A stretch of DNA of 35,508 nucleotides from an uncultured Fretibacterium sp. (GTDB lineage Bacteria; Synergistota; Synergistia; Synergistales; Aminobacteriaceae), in contig NZ_CALIAA010000088.1 of assembly GCF_938040765.1 (NCBI RefSeq), positions 1 to 35,508 on the forward strand, given 5' to 3'. Each line of letters opens with the position of its first letter. The stretch's first letter is position 1. The position numbers were made by a program, and so were the translations under genes. The notes beneath the pieces are model-generated. The model saw nothing but the letters and a program-made list of their open reading frames with translations. It made no database searches and had not been told where the DNA came from. This document shows, in pieces, positions 8,326 to 16,037 of this stretch.

Positions 8326-9999
8326 TTAGAAGAGGCCGGTTATCTTCCCGTTCTCGTCCACATCGATCGACAGGGCCGCGGGCTTCTTGGGCAGGCCCGG
8401 CATCGTCATGATCGCACCGGTGACCGCCACGAGGAACCCCGCCCCTGCGGAGAGACGCACCTCGCGCACCGTGATCCGGAAGTCCTTCGGACGGCCGACC
8501 TTGGTGGCGTCGTCGGAGAAGGAGTACTGGGTCTTGGCCATGCAGATCAGCAGGTCATCCTTGCCCAGCTCGTGGATGAGCTCGAGGTCCTTCTCGGCCT
8601 GAGGCGTGAAGTCCACGCCGTCGGCGCCGTAGATCTCCTTGGCAATGGCCGTCATCTTCTCCTTGGGGCTCATCTCGGGCTTGTAGATGAACTTGAAGTC
8701 GGAGGGTTTCTCGCACGCCTCGACGACCTTCTTCGCCAGCTCGACTCCGCCCTCGCCGCCCTTGCCCCAGACCTCGGAGAGCGCGAAGGAGGCGCCCATC
8801 TCGGCGCACTTCTTCTCCACCAGGGCCAGCTCGGCCTCCGTGTCCAGCGGGAAGCGGTTGATGGCGACGACGACGGGAAGCCCGAACTTCTGGATGTTCT
8901 CGATGTGCTTCTGGAGGTTGGGGATCCCCGCCTCGAGGGCCTTCAGGTCCTCGCTGCCCAGCTCGGTCTTCTTTCTGCCGCCGTGCATTTTAAGAGCGCG
9001 GACCGTCGCGACGACGACGACCGCAGCCGGCTTGAGGCCGGCCATGCGACACTTGATGTCCAGGAACTTCTCGGCGCCCAGGTCCCCGCCGAATCCGGCC
9101 TCCGTGACCAGGTAGTCGGCCAGCTTCAGGCCCAGACGCGTCGCCTGAACGCTGTTGCATCCATGGGCGATGTTGGCGAAGGGGCCGCCGTGGATGAAGG
9201 CGGGCGAGCCCTCGAGCGTCTGGACCAGGTTCGGCTTGATGGCATCCTTCAACAGAGCCGCCATGGAACCGGCGGCGCCGATGTCCCCCGCCGTGACGGG
9301 CTTGCCGTCGTAGGTGTAGGCCAGGACCATCCTGGAGAGCCGGGCCTTCAGGTCCATCAGGTCCATGGAAAGACAGAGGATCGCCATGACCTCGGAGGCC
9401 ACCGTGATGTCGAATCCGCTCTCGCGCGGGACCCCCTCGGTACGGCCGCCCAGGCCGATGATCACCTTGCGCAGGGCACGCTCGTTCAGGTCCACCACGC
9501 GGCGGAACACCACGCGGCGGGGATCGATGTTCAATTCGTTGCCCTGCTGGAGGTGGTTGTCCAGCATCGCGGCGCAGAGGTTGTGGGCCGTGGTGATGGC
9601 GTGCAGGTCCCCGGTGAAGTGGAGGTTGATGTCCTCCATCGGGACCACCTGGGCGTAGCCGCCCCCCGCCGCACCGCCCTTGACCCCGAAACTGGGGCCC
9701 AGGGAGGGCTCGCGCAGAGCGACGCAGACCTTTTTGCCGATCTTGGACAATCCATCGGTCAGGCCCACGCTCGTCGTGGTCTTGCCCTCGCCCGCAGGCG
9801 TCGGGGTTATCGCCGTCACGAGGACCAGCTTACCGTCCGGCTTGTCCTTGAGCCCTTTGAGGACCTGGGGCTGCACCTTGGCCTTGTACTTGCCATAAAG
9901 CTCAAGATCGTCCTCGGAGATCCCCAGCTTCTTCGCCACCTCCGTTATGGGGCTCATCTTCGCAGCCTGGGCAATTTCGATGTCGCTCGGTACCGTCAT
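8326..9999 (-). CDS. fhs: Formate-tetrahydrofolate ligase
   Basis: Joins formate to tetrahydrofolate using ATP, giving 10-formyl-THF; it serves the methyl branch of the Wood-Ljungdahl pathway, purine synthesis, or, in reverse, ATP formation during amino acid or purine breakdown. The 557 residues match the usual ~555-560. The P-loop-like motif TPTPAGEGKTTT is at 65-76, followed by LREPSLGPSFGVKGGAAGGGY, a hallmark of the family. A GTG at 10002 directly precedes the chosen ATG at 9999; GGAG lies 9 nt before the ATG. No folD or other one-carbon gene is adjacent. A -10 element TATAAT lies about 80 nt upstream, so it is probably transcribed alone, ending at the terminator at 8267-8307. Confidence 0.98.
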   Translation of the reverse strand: MTVPSDIEIAQAAKMSPITEVAKKLGISEDDLELYGKYKAKVQPQVLKGLKDKPDGKLVLVTAITPTPAGEGKTTTSVGLTDGLSKIGKKVCVALREPSLGPSFGVKGGAAGGGYAQVVPMEDINLHFTGDLHAITTAHNLCAAMLDNHLQQGNELNIDPRRVVFRRVVDLNERALRKVIIGLGGRTEGVPRESGFDITVASEVMAILCLSMDLMDLKARLSRMVLAYTYDGKPVTAGDIGAAGSMAALLKDAIKPNLVQTLEGSPAFIHGGPFANIAHGCNSVQATRLGLKLADYLVTEAGFGGDLGAEKFLDIKCRMAGLKPAAVVVVATVRALKMHGGRKKTELGSEDLKALEAGIPNLQKHIENIQKFGLPVVVAINRFPLDTEAELALVEKKCAEMGASFALSEVWGKGGEGGVELAKKVVEACEKPSDFKFIYKPEMSPKEKMTAIAKEIYGADGVDFTPQAEKDLELIHELGKDDLLICMAKTQYSFSDDATKVGRPKDFRITVREVRLSAGAGFLVAVTGAIMTMPGLPKKPAALSIDVDENGKITGLF

Positions 10000-10080
10000 C
10001 ACTCAACACTCCATTCTACTTGGTTTTGTTACTTCCCGAGAGGAAAAGAGAATCGGTTTCTCCCCAATCTCCGTACTATC

Positions 10081-10086
10081 ATTATA
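10081..10086 (-). promoter_or_regulatory. Candidate -10 element for fhs
   Basis: The minus strand reads CGCTATACTATAATGATAG, with an exact TATAAT at 10086-10081 and an overlapping TATACT. No good -35 hexamer is present at 16-18 nt spacing. The remainder of the 10003-10218 gap holds no gene. Confidence 0.5.
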
Positions 10087-10218
10087 GTATAGCGATTGAA
10101 ACGTGTTTTCATGACCGGCGGGCAAAAGGACATTGTCACCGGCCTCTTTGGGGAAAGCGGAAAACGGGGCTCCGGACGAACATATCGAAACTCGGAGTCG
10201 GCTATCCCCCAATGGACG

Positions 10219-11115
10219 TCAGCGCTCGGAGAGACATCGGTGGGCCGCCAGGGTCTCGATCAGGGAGCCGTCGTCTTGGTCGTCCAGGAGCGCCTCCATC
10301 TTGTCGTACTCCTCCCCTCCGCCCAGAGAGCGCAGGATCTCCAGCATATCGTCGGCCTCCTCACCGAAACGCCCGGAGAGCAGGCCGAAGAGAATCACAC
10401 CCCTGGAGAACCAGTTGAGCAGGTTGTGCGAGGAGGACCACACGTCCGAGAAGAGAAGGCTGAAGTGAAAATCCTCCTCCTCCTCCTCCGAGTCGTCGAC
10501 CGGATCGGGGAAGTAACCCAGCATGTAGAAGGGGACGTTCGGGGCCATGGACAGGGCATCCCAGAACATCGCAGCGGCCTCACCAGTGCCGCCTTCCCCC
10601 TCCTCCGTCAGCATGAAACATGCTGCCAGCCTCGCATAGGCCCAGCCCAGCTGGCGGTCGCCGTCCTGCATCGTCTCGCGGAGGATGAGGGACCAATCGC
10701 GCTTTTCGATCAGGATCCTGTAATAAAGGCTTCTGACGGACCCCTGGTCGTCGAGGTCGTGACGCATGAGCTCCTGAACGATCTCGAAGGAACGCTCGTC
10801 GTCCTCCATGGAAAAGAGGGTGAAGGCCGCCCTCTGCAGGAGCGCAAGGTAAACCGTCCCCAGCTCGTCCTCGGCGAAGTCCTCCTCGGGGATCCCCTCC
10901 TCCCTCAGAACGCTGCGGGCGTTCTCGATGGCATGGACGAGTATCGGCAGGCGCACGTCGTCGTCCTCGGTAAGATCGGCCTGAAGCAGGAGGACCTCGG
11001 GGTTTTCGGGGTCCAGCTCCAAAGCCCGCTCCACCAGCTCCTCGACCTCTCCGGCATCCTCGGATTCATAGGCCCGTTCCAAGAGGTCCTCGATGTCCCC
11101 GGTTCCATTCCCCAT
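10219..11115 (-). CDS. Acidic helical protein of unknown function (TPR-like)
   Basis: 298 residues, cytoplasmic, strongly acidic, with a run of five Glu (SEEEEEDF) near residue 200. The N-terminus reads like tetratricopeptide helices (LLERAYESEDAGEVEELVERALELDPENPEVL), with the typical ALELDPENP turn. Later repeats are less regular. The frame extends to a GTG at 11124, but GAGGGG lies 8 nt before the ATG at 11115 and almost touches the GTG, so 11115 is the start. It probably is a scaffold or chaperone-like protein; no enzyme motif was found. It is 78 nt downstream of the secreted-protein gene on the same strand and could share its transcript. Confidence 0.75.
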   Translation of the reverse strand: MGNGTGDIEDLLERAYESEDAGEVEELVERALELDPENPEVLLLQADLTEDDDVRLPILVHAIENARSVLREEGIPEEDFAEDELGTVYLALLQRAAFTLFSMEDDERSFEIVQELMRHDLDDQGSVRSLYYRILIEKRDWSLILRETMQDGDRQLGWAYARLAACFMLTEEGEGGTGEAAAMFWDALSMAPNVPFYMLGYFPDPVDDSEEEEEDFHFSLLFSDVWSSSHNLLNWFSRGVILFGLLSGRFGEEADDMLEILRSLGGGEEYDKMEALLDDQDDGSLIETLAAHRCLSER

Positions 11116-11193
11116 GTTCCACACCCCTCAATTCTCTGACATCCACTGCTCCATCGATATTTTCATTTGGTATTCCCGCCTGGGGGAGGATTC

Positions 11194-12105
11194 CTATTTC
11201 CCGCCCGTGTCCCAGCCTCCGCCTCCACCGCCATCCGATGGAGCGCGGCCTTTGTCTCCGTCTCCGACATCCCACTGCGATCCGGGGTTTTCCTCTCCGG
11301 GTTTGGAGGGGGACGGAGCCGGAGAGGTCCCGGACGAACGCCCCCCGATCCGCCCGTTTCCGTGACGGTACGCGCACAGAGCGTTCAAGGGGACGGGGCC
11401 ATGCCACAGGAGCCCCCAGGATCGGGCCAGATTGGCCAGATCGCAGGCATTTCCGCACGTCCAGAAGAACTCCTTTTCCCTCAGCCGCTCCACGATCCAG
11501 GGACGCCGCAGCCGCAGGGCCTCCCAGGTATACTGCCCGCCCGCCGGGGACACCTTCTTCCACCTGTCCGCCAGCCAGACCCAGACCCCCGGCCTCCCCG
11601 AACGCCAGGCCAGGACCGTGCAGGCCAAAGGATCCTCAAGAATGCCCATGTTGTCGCATCCGAGGGCTCGAATTTCACGAAACTCGTTGCACCGGAGGAA
11701 ATCATCGCACATCCAGGAGGCCGTCACCCGAGTCAGCTCGGGCACCCTCATGGGGACGACGGAGCCCACGAGGACATCGGTCGGGACAATGCTGCCGTCG
11801 ACGCCCGTACGGCCGTACACCCAACGGTTGGGCGCCACCTGAGCCACCGCGAAGCCGTCGAACGTGGCGTACCATCCCGCAGGCATCCCCTGAGGACGCC
11901 AGACCTCGAAGTTCAGCCCATAAGGTCTTTGATATGCCGCCATCACGGTGTTCGCCAGAACGCTCCGCGTCGGCAGCGTAAAGAATCTCCCTCCCATGTC
12001 CCCCATGGGGACGAGGACGGACCGGGCGTCGGCCTGCCCCCCCGACAGGTGAAGCAACAACAGGATCACGGCGACAAGAGAGCCCTTTCCCGAGGTCCGA
12101 AGCAT
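11194..12105 (-). CDS. Secreted Cys-containing protein of unknown function
   Basis: 303 residues from the ATG at 12105; a GTG at 12117 is in frame but lies directly on the ribosome-binding site GGAGGAG, so it is rejected. The N-terminus is a signal peptide (basic MLRTSGKG, then a Leu/Val core, ending near ADA). The mature part is rich in Trp and has seven Cys between about residues 130 and 240, probably disulfide-linked in the periplasm. The last ~55 residues are low complexity (Pro, Ser, Gly, Asp), ending in six consecutive Gly and GWDTGGK. No catalytic motif or known domain was recognised. The gene upstream (12292) is divergent. Confidence 0.75.
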   Translation of the reverse strand: MLRTSGKGSLVAVILLLLHLSGGQADARSVLVPMGDMGGRFFTLPTRSVLANTVMAAYQRPYGLNFEVWRPQGMPAGWYATFDGFAVAQVAPNRWVYGRTGVDGSIVPTDVLVGSVVPMRVPELTRVTASWMCDDFLRCNEFREIRALGCDNMGILEDPLACTVLAWRSGRPGVWVWLADRWKKVSPAGGQYTWEALRLRRPWIVERLREKEFFWTCGNACDLANLARSWGLLWHGPVPLNALCAYRHGNGRIGGRSSGTSPAPSPSKPGEENPGSQWDVGDGDKGRAPSDGGGGGGWDTGGK

Positions 12106-12239
12106 CCCAAAGATCACTCCTCCGTCTCACGATTCCCAAACGCGCCCCAAAGCCCCTGTGCATACGACCCGGTCCATTGAATTATATCAGGAATGCGAAC
12201 CTGCCGGACATTTTTGCATCAAAATACCGGCCGATGCGC

Positions 12240-12245
12240 TATAAT
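12240..12245 (+). promoter_or_regulatory. Candidate -10 element for the small basic protein gene
   Basis: TATAAT at 12240-12245, 46 nt before the ATG at 12292. The best upstream hexamer, TTGCAT at 12214-12219, is 20 nt away, longer than standard. On the other strand, TATAAT at 12186-12181 could serve the divergent secreted-protein gene. Confidence 0.45.
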
Positions 12246-12291
12246 TGAAGGGGAATTCCATTCAGAATAAATTGATGGACGGAGGGGACCC

Positions 12292-12687
12292 ATGACCGGG
12301 ACAAGCGACGTTTCGAGCCGCGTTTGGGACGCGGCAGCCCGCGCTGCAGGCGCGTCTTTTGGCCTTGCGGAAAAGGCTGCAGGACGCTCCGTAGGCGTGA
12401 GCGACACGGAGGAGGGGCGCGAGGCGGCGCTGGAAAAGGTACAGGAGGCCAGGGAGTCCGTCTCCAAGACGACGTTCCGCATGTGGGACCGTCATGCCGA
12501 GATGGTGAAGAAGTCTCAGGCTTTGCATAAGGCCAAGATCCGAAAGGACGCCATCGCCCGCCGCAACCGGCAGAATCGGGAGCGCCAGACGGAGCTTCTG
12601 GCCGAGATGGCGCTCGAGAACGCCCGCCGCTCCAAGTGGCTCAACGCCGCCTCCCTGCAGCGGAGAAAGGCGGCTTCGCCCCTTTAG
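12292..12687 (+). CDS. Small basic coiled-coil protein of unknown function
   Basis: 131 residues, no signal peptide or membrane segment. GGAGGGG sits a few nt before the ATG. The first ~40 residues are Ala/Gly-rich, and the rest is a nearly unbroken helix with many Arg, Lys, Glu and Gln (for example RRNRQNRERQTELLAEMA), which looks like a basic coiled coil that might bind nucleic acid or membranes. Codon use is like the neighbours and a good ribosome-binding site is present, so it is likely real. It stands alone, divergent from the secreted protein gene and convergent with the kinase gene. Function unknown. Confidence 0.7.
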   Translation: MTGTSDVSSRVWDAAARAAGASFGLAEKAAGRSVGVSDTEEGREAALEKVQEARESVSKTTFRMWDRHAEMVKKSQALHKAKIRKDAIARRNRQNRERQTELLAEMALENARRSKWLNAASLQRRKAASPL

Positions 12688-12740
12688 CTTCCTCTGGCCG
12701 GGTCAAAGCCCATCAGGCCGACGGCCGCGATTTTCGAGAC

Positions 12741-12766
12741 GGGGGATGCCCTTTCGGGCATCCCCC
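12741..12766. terminator. Terminator-like hairpin between convergent genes
   Basis: GGGGGATGCCC (12741-12751), loop TTTC, GGGCATCCCCC (12756-12766): an 11-bp perfect stem between stops at 12687 and 12777. No T-run follows on either strand, so efficiency is uncertain. Confidence 0.55.
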
Positions 12767-12776
12767 GCTGTGCTCC

Positions 12777-13430
12777 TCAGCCCTCTCCGCCCTCCGCCCC
12801 CTCGAAGCGGTCCGGAAAAAAGGACCGCACTTCTTCCAGGAAGCGGTCAACGCGTTCCGGAGTATGAATGAAGTTGGGATCGGACAGATCCAGAACCAGG
12901 AAGTTGGGGATATCCATCTCCATCTTGACGAAGTCGATGAAGGGAGCATAGGCGTTGTAGAGCATCCGCCAGTACTCCTCGCCCGCCGCGATCTCGTCGT
13001 CGCGGCCGCGCTCGTGGATTCGGCGCATGATCTCCTCGAAGGGACAGTGCACCAGAATCAGGAGGCGCGGCGCCTTCGTGTAGCGAAGGAGGGAGTCGTA
13101 GAGGGTCAGATAGCAGCCGAACTGGCTGTCCCTGAAATACCCCTGCTTGTAGTACAGCGTCGCGTAGACCTTGTCTCCGAAGATGCTGCGGTCCAGAATA
13201 TACTGCTCCTCCTCCGAGGCGCAGAGGTACTGGGCGAAGCGCGTGACCAGAAAGTTGAGCTGCATGGGAAAAGCCCACTTGCGGTCGTGATGGAAACGGC
13301 TCAGCAGGTCATGCTGATCCCGAAACTCCTCCGGCATCACCTTGAATCCGAGCCGCTCCGAGAGCAGGTTCACGATCGTCGACTTCCCGCTCGCGGTCAT
13401 CCCCTCGACTATAATCTGAATTTGACCCAA
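12777..13430 (-). CDS. Deoxynucleoside kinase family protein (start uncertain)
   Basis: Phosphorylates deoxynucleosides for DNA-precursor salvage. From the TTG at 13430 it has 217 residues, the usual size. The P-loop GMTASGKS is at 10-17, the DRS motif of the dCK/dGK family at 80-82, and the lid region RIHERGRDDE lies around 140. The frame stays open upstream to 13574, but those residues are Arg-rich shadow of the upstream gene's end. AAGGAGAGG (13449-13441) precedes ATGGGCTGAA. That ATG is one base out of frame; with one G fewer it would read MAELGQIQ straight into the protein. So the start is either TTG, or the sequence has a one-base difference. It lies 40 nt behind the diguanylate cyclase gene on the same strand. 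Confidence 0.85.
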   Translation of the reverse strand: MGQIQIIVEGMTASGKSTIVNLLSERLGFKVMPEEFRDQHDLLSRFHHDRKWAFPMQLNFLVTRFAQYLCASEEEQYILDRSIFGDKVYATLYYKQGYFRDSQFGCYLTLYDSLLRYTKAPRLLILVHCPFEEIMRRIHERGRDDEIAAGEEYWRMLYNAYAPFIDFVKMEMDIPNFLVLDLSDPNFIHTPERVDRFLEEVRSFFPDRFEGAEGGEG

Positions 13431-13470
13431 TTCAGCCCATCCTCTCCTTAGAGTTTTGCAAGCCCGAATT

Positions 13471-15249
13471 TTACGAGATCGAAATCGATCCCTGGTCCGG
13501 CTCGCCGGCCAGGACCGTGCGATCCCCTCCGGCCTTCTTGGCCGCGACCATCGCGTCGTAAGCCGCCCCGACAAAGGAGGAGACGTCCATCTCCTTGGAG
13601 AACTTCGCCACGCCGACGCTCAGGGAGATGGAGTTTTCCCTGTCGAAGGGGCCATTCCGGGCCATCTCCCGAACGACGTCCGCCAACTGGCAGGCGGCGG
13701 ACTCCTGCTGCGGCGTCAGGATCACGAACTCGTCCCCGCCCCAGCGTCCCAGGAAGTCCGTTGGCCGAAGTACGTTTTTCAGGGCCGTCACCAGGGCCTT
13801 CAAGGCCCCGTCGCTGGCCGTGTAGCCCCGCACCTCGTTGAAGCGCCGGAAGTCGTCGACGTCCATGAAGAGAAGGGAGAGCGACCCCCGGTAACGGGCT
13901 GCCCGCTCGAGCTCCTTCACCAGCACCTGCTCCATCCCCTCCCGGTTCAGGAGCCCCGTCGTGCGGTCCGTCACCGCGACCCGCTTCAGCTGCTCCTGGG
14001 TGCGATGGAGCAAAGTAGCGTCCGTACAGGTCAAAAGCAGGGCGTCCGTTCCCTCCCACGTCACGGGACGGGCGCGAAGGTCCAGCCAGAGCATCTCTCC
14101 CCGGCTCGTTTCCGCCCGAAGCTCGAGGGCCCCCTCGCCGGCGCGCAACACCTCCTGCAGACGGTCGGGGAAGCCGTCGTTCAGGGGGTCGTCCGCCAAG
14201 GGCAGCTCGTTCAGCGGTTTGTCGACGAAAAGGGCCGGGTCCAGTCCCAATGCCTCGCAAAAACGCCCGTTCGCCGCCAGGCAGGCTCCAGCCCTGTCAA
14301 CGAGGAGCAGCATGTCGGAGACGGCGTTCAGCAACTCCATCGCCGAGGTGGGCTTCGGTGCCTCTCCGGCCCCGGACGAGGGCGATGGGGAGTCCCCGTC
14401 CGGGGCAGCCGCCGGCGGAGCCATGCGCAATACGGCTCCCGCGACATTTTCCTGGGCGGAAAACAAAGGGGAGGCCGTAACTTCCCAGAGGCGTTTCCCC
14501 TCCGCATGGACCTCGACCAGTTCCATCCCCCCCGAGCCTCCGAGCAGCGCGGACGAGAGGAGGTCGTGGAGGGAACGGTCAACCGAGTTGGACGCCGGCG
14601 GATAAGGGGCGCCCACCACGCAGTCGTGTCCGAGGAACCGCTTCGCCGCCGCACGATAACCGCGCGAGGCGTAGAGAAGCCTTCCCTCCCCGTCCAGGAC
14701 GCAGCACAAAAGCCCCGGGCAGCCGTCCAGCACCCTCTCCCAGACCTCCGTTTCTCCGGAGGGGGGCCGAACGACCTTTTCCGTCACATCGACGCCGATC
14801 ACCTGAATCGCCTTGATTCCTCGAAAGACCGAGGGCATGAGCTCCGCCTCGACCCATACCCGGGACTCGTCGGGAAGGGAAAGGGCCAGTCGGGCGGAGA
14901 CTTTTTTTCGGGACGCCTCCAGAAGCAGTTCCTTCAATTCTTCCGTACCGCCGGGGGGGCACAGGGACCAGAGCGACGCCGTCCCCGCCCCTCCCGGGTC
15001 GACGCCCCAGAACCTCTCCACGCAGCGGTTGCAGGCCAGGATGTTTCCGTCGATTCCCACGATGAGGAGCAGGAAGATCCCACTCTCGATCAGGCCCCGA
15101 TAGTTGTGCTCGATCTCGCGCAGGGCCCCCTCCTCGCGCTCGAAACGCATTCCCCTGCGCTCCAGCTCGACCATACGCCGGTAAAGGGATCCTCTCTCGT
15201 TTTCCATGGACTGACGACGAGCTGTCGGATCCGACCATTCCGTCGGCAT
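13471..15249 (-). CDS. Diguanylate cyclase with three PAS-like domains
   Basis: Makes cyclic di-GMP from two GTP. From the ATG at 15249 (AAAGGA 9 nt upstream; a TTG at 15270 and an ATG at 15258 are in-frame alternatives) it has 592 residues. There is no membrane segment, so it is cytosolic. A short coiled coil (about 20-45) is followed by PAS-like domains at about 45-160, 170-285 and 305-425. The GGDEF domain begins with a DRTTGLLNR segment at about 435 and has an intact GGDEF at 504-508. RPTD at 495-498, five residues before it, fits the RxxD inhibitory site, so the enzyme should be shut off by its own product. A hairpin at 15271-15305 lies in its leader. The kinase gene follows 40 nt downstream. 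Confidence 0.93.
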   Translation of the reverse strand: MPTEWSDPTARRQSMENERGSLYRRMVELERRGMRFEREEGALREIEHNYRGLIESGIFLLLIVGIDGNILACNRCVERFWGVDPGGAGTASLWSLCPPGGTEELKELLLEASRKKVSARLALSLPDESRVWVEAELMPSVFRGIKAIQVIGVDVTEKVVRPPSGETEVWERVLDGCPGLLCCVLDGEGRLLYASRGYRAAAKRFLGHDCVVGAPYPPASNSVDRSLHDLLSSALLGGSGGMELVEVHAEGKRLWEVTASPLFSAQENVAGAVLRMAPPAAAPDGDSPSPSSGAGEAPKPTSAMELLNAVSDMLLLVDRAGACLAANGRFCEALGLDPALFVDKPLNELPLADDPLNDGFPDRLQEVLRAGEGALELRAETSRGEMLWLDLRARPVTWEGTDALLLTCTDATLLHRTQEQLKRVAVTDRTTGLLNREGMEQVLVKELERAARYRGSLSLLFMDVDDFRRFNEVRGYTASDGALKALVTALKNVLRPTDFLGRWGGDEFVILTPQQESAACQLADVVREMARNGPFDRENSISLSVGVAKFSKEMDVSSFVGAAYDAMVAAKKAGGDRTVLAGEPDQGSISIS

Positions 15250-15270
15250 GGGCAACATTCCTTTCCCCAA

Positions 15271-15305
15271 AAGGCCGTTCGCCGCAGCGGCGTCCTGACG
15301 GCCTT
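15271..15305 (-). terminator. Two-part hairpin in the diguanylate cyclase leader (terminator or attenuator)
   Basis: On the minus strand AAGGCCGT (15305-15298) pairs with ACGGCCTT (15278-15271), and within it CGCCG-CTG-CGGCG (15292-15280) forms a second stem. TTTTGGGG follows. It may end the UPF0316 transcript, or act as an attenuator just 8 nt before the ribosome-binding site. The T-run is short. Confidence 0.5.
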
Positions 15306-15324
15306 CCGTTTCTCACTCCTATCC

Positions 15325-15346
15325 GCAATACATTTTCGTGCATTGC
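15325..15346. repeat. Imperfect palindrome
   Basis: GCAATACA (15325-15332), 6-nt spacer, TGCATTGC (15339-15346): an 8-bp inverted repeat with one G-T pair, in the gap between the UPF0316 gene and the diguanylate cyclase gene. It could be an operator or a leader hairpin. Confidence 0.35.
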
Positions 15347-15390
15347 CCGATATCGGCAGCATCCCACCGCAAAAGACATGCCGGAAGGCC

Positions 15391-15906
15391 TCAGAGCCTT
15401 TTGGGAAACCAGCCCCCCGTACAGCGCTTCACGTCGGACACCGTGACAAAACCATCATGTGCAAAAAGGGCCTGGACCGCCTGTACGTCGTGCCGCCTGC
15501 AGAATATCTCGACGATCAGCCTGGGACCATTGCGCCCCATGCCCCGGATCACCGTGGCGCCCAGCCCCCGGCCCCTCACGGCCTCTATCGCCGCCTGGGC
15601 GGACGGCCCGTCCTCGAGGATGACCTCGATCAGGATAAATGTGTTCATCAGCTTTTCCTCGAGCCAGGACCCCACGTAGTTGCCCGTGGCGAACCCACCG
15701 CAGTAGAAGAGCAGTTCCCAAACGGTGAGCCTCTTTCCCCCTCCCAGGATGAAGCCCAGGACCATCATGTAGATCATGACCTCGACGAACCCGATACAGG
15801 CTGCGACGAAGCGCTGCCCCTTCACCAGGAAGAGGATACGAATCGTATTGCAGCTGACATCCAAAATGCGGGCGCCAAAAATCATCAAAAGCCCCAGGAT
15901 TCCCAC
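15391..15906 (-). CDS. UPF0316 family membrane protein
   Basis: 171 residues from a GTG at 15906, with GGAGGGG a few nt upstream; an internal ATG at 15885 would cut into the first helix. Three membrane helices (about 1-20, 35-53, 63-80) carry the family pattern with FGARILDVSCNTIRILFLVKG at the N-terminus. The cytoplasmic C-terminal half (about 90-165) is a DUF2179-like alpha/beta domain with RGRGLGATVIRGMG and LIVEIFCRRHD. The biochemical role of the family is not established. It is the first gene of a possible minus-strand set with the diguanylate cyclase and kinase genes, although the hairpin at 15271 may separate them. Confidence 0.9.
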   Translation of the reverse strand: MGILGLLMIFGARILDVSCNTIRILFLVKGQRFVAACIGFVEVMIYMMVLGFILGGGKRLTVWELLFYCGGFATGNYVGSWLEEKLMNTFILIEVILEDGPSAQAAIEAVRGRGLGATVIRGMGRNGPRLIVEIFCRRHDVQAVQALFAHDGFVTVSDVKRCTGGWFPKRL

Positions 15907-15977
15907 CGCGGCCCCTCCCTTCCTCCCGCAGCGATCGAGCGGTCATACCCCCGATGCAGGGCCCATCTTAACATAAA

Positions 15978-16009
15978 ACCGTCCCGCACGATAACACCGC
16001 GAGGACGGT
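15978..16009 (-). terminator. Probable terminator of the MoxR-DUF58-transglutaminase operon
   Basis: On the minus strand ACCGTCC (16009-16003) pairs with GGACGGT (15984-15978), extended by CGC/GCG after a one-base bulge, followed by TTTATG. It lies 29 nt after the stop at 16038. Confidence 0.6.
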
Positions 16010-16037
16010 CCGGAAGCGTGGGGCGGTGCCGGGTCGG

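Noticed and set aside
8311..10092. 593-codon open frame on the plus strand opposite fhs
   Set aside because: It spans fhs almost exactly and even the terminator stem; fhs is certain by family match, so this is a mirror frame.
15250..15390. c-di-GMP riboswitch in the diguanylate cyclase leader
   Set aside because: A GGGCAA sequence is present, but the other conserved blocks of the GEMM motif are missing.
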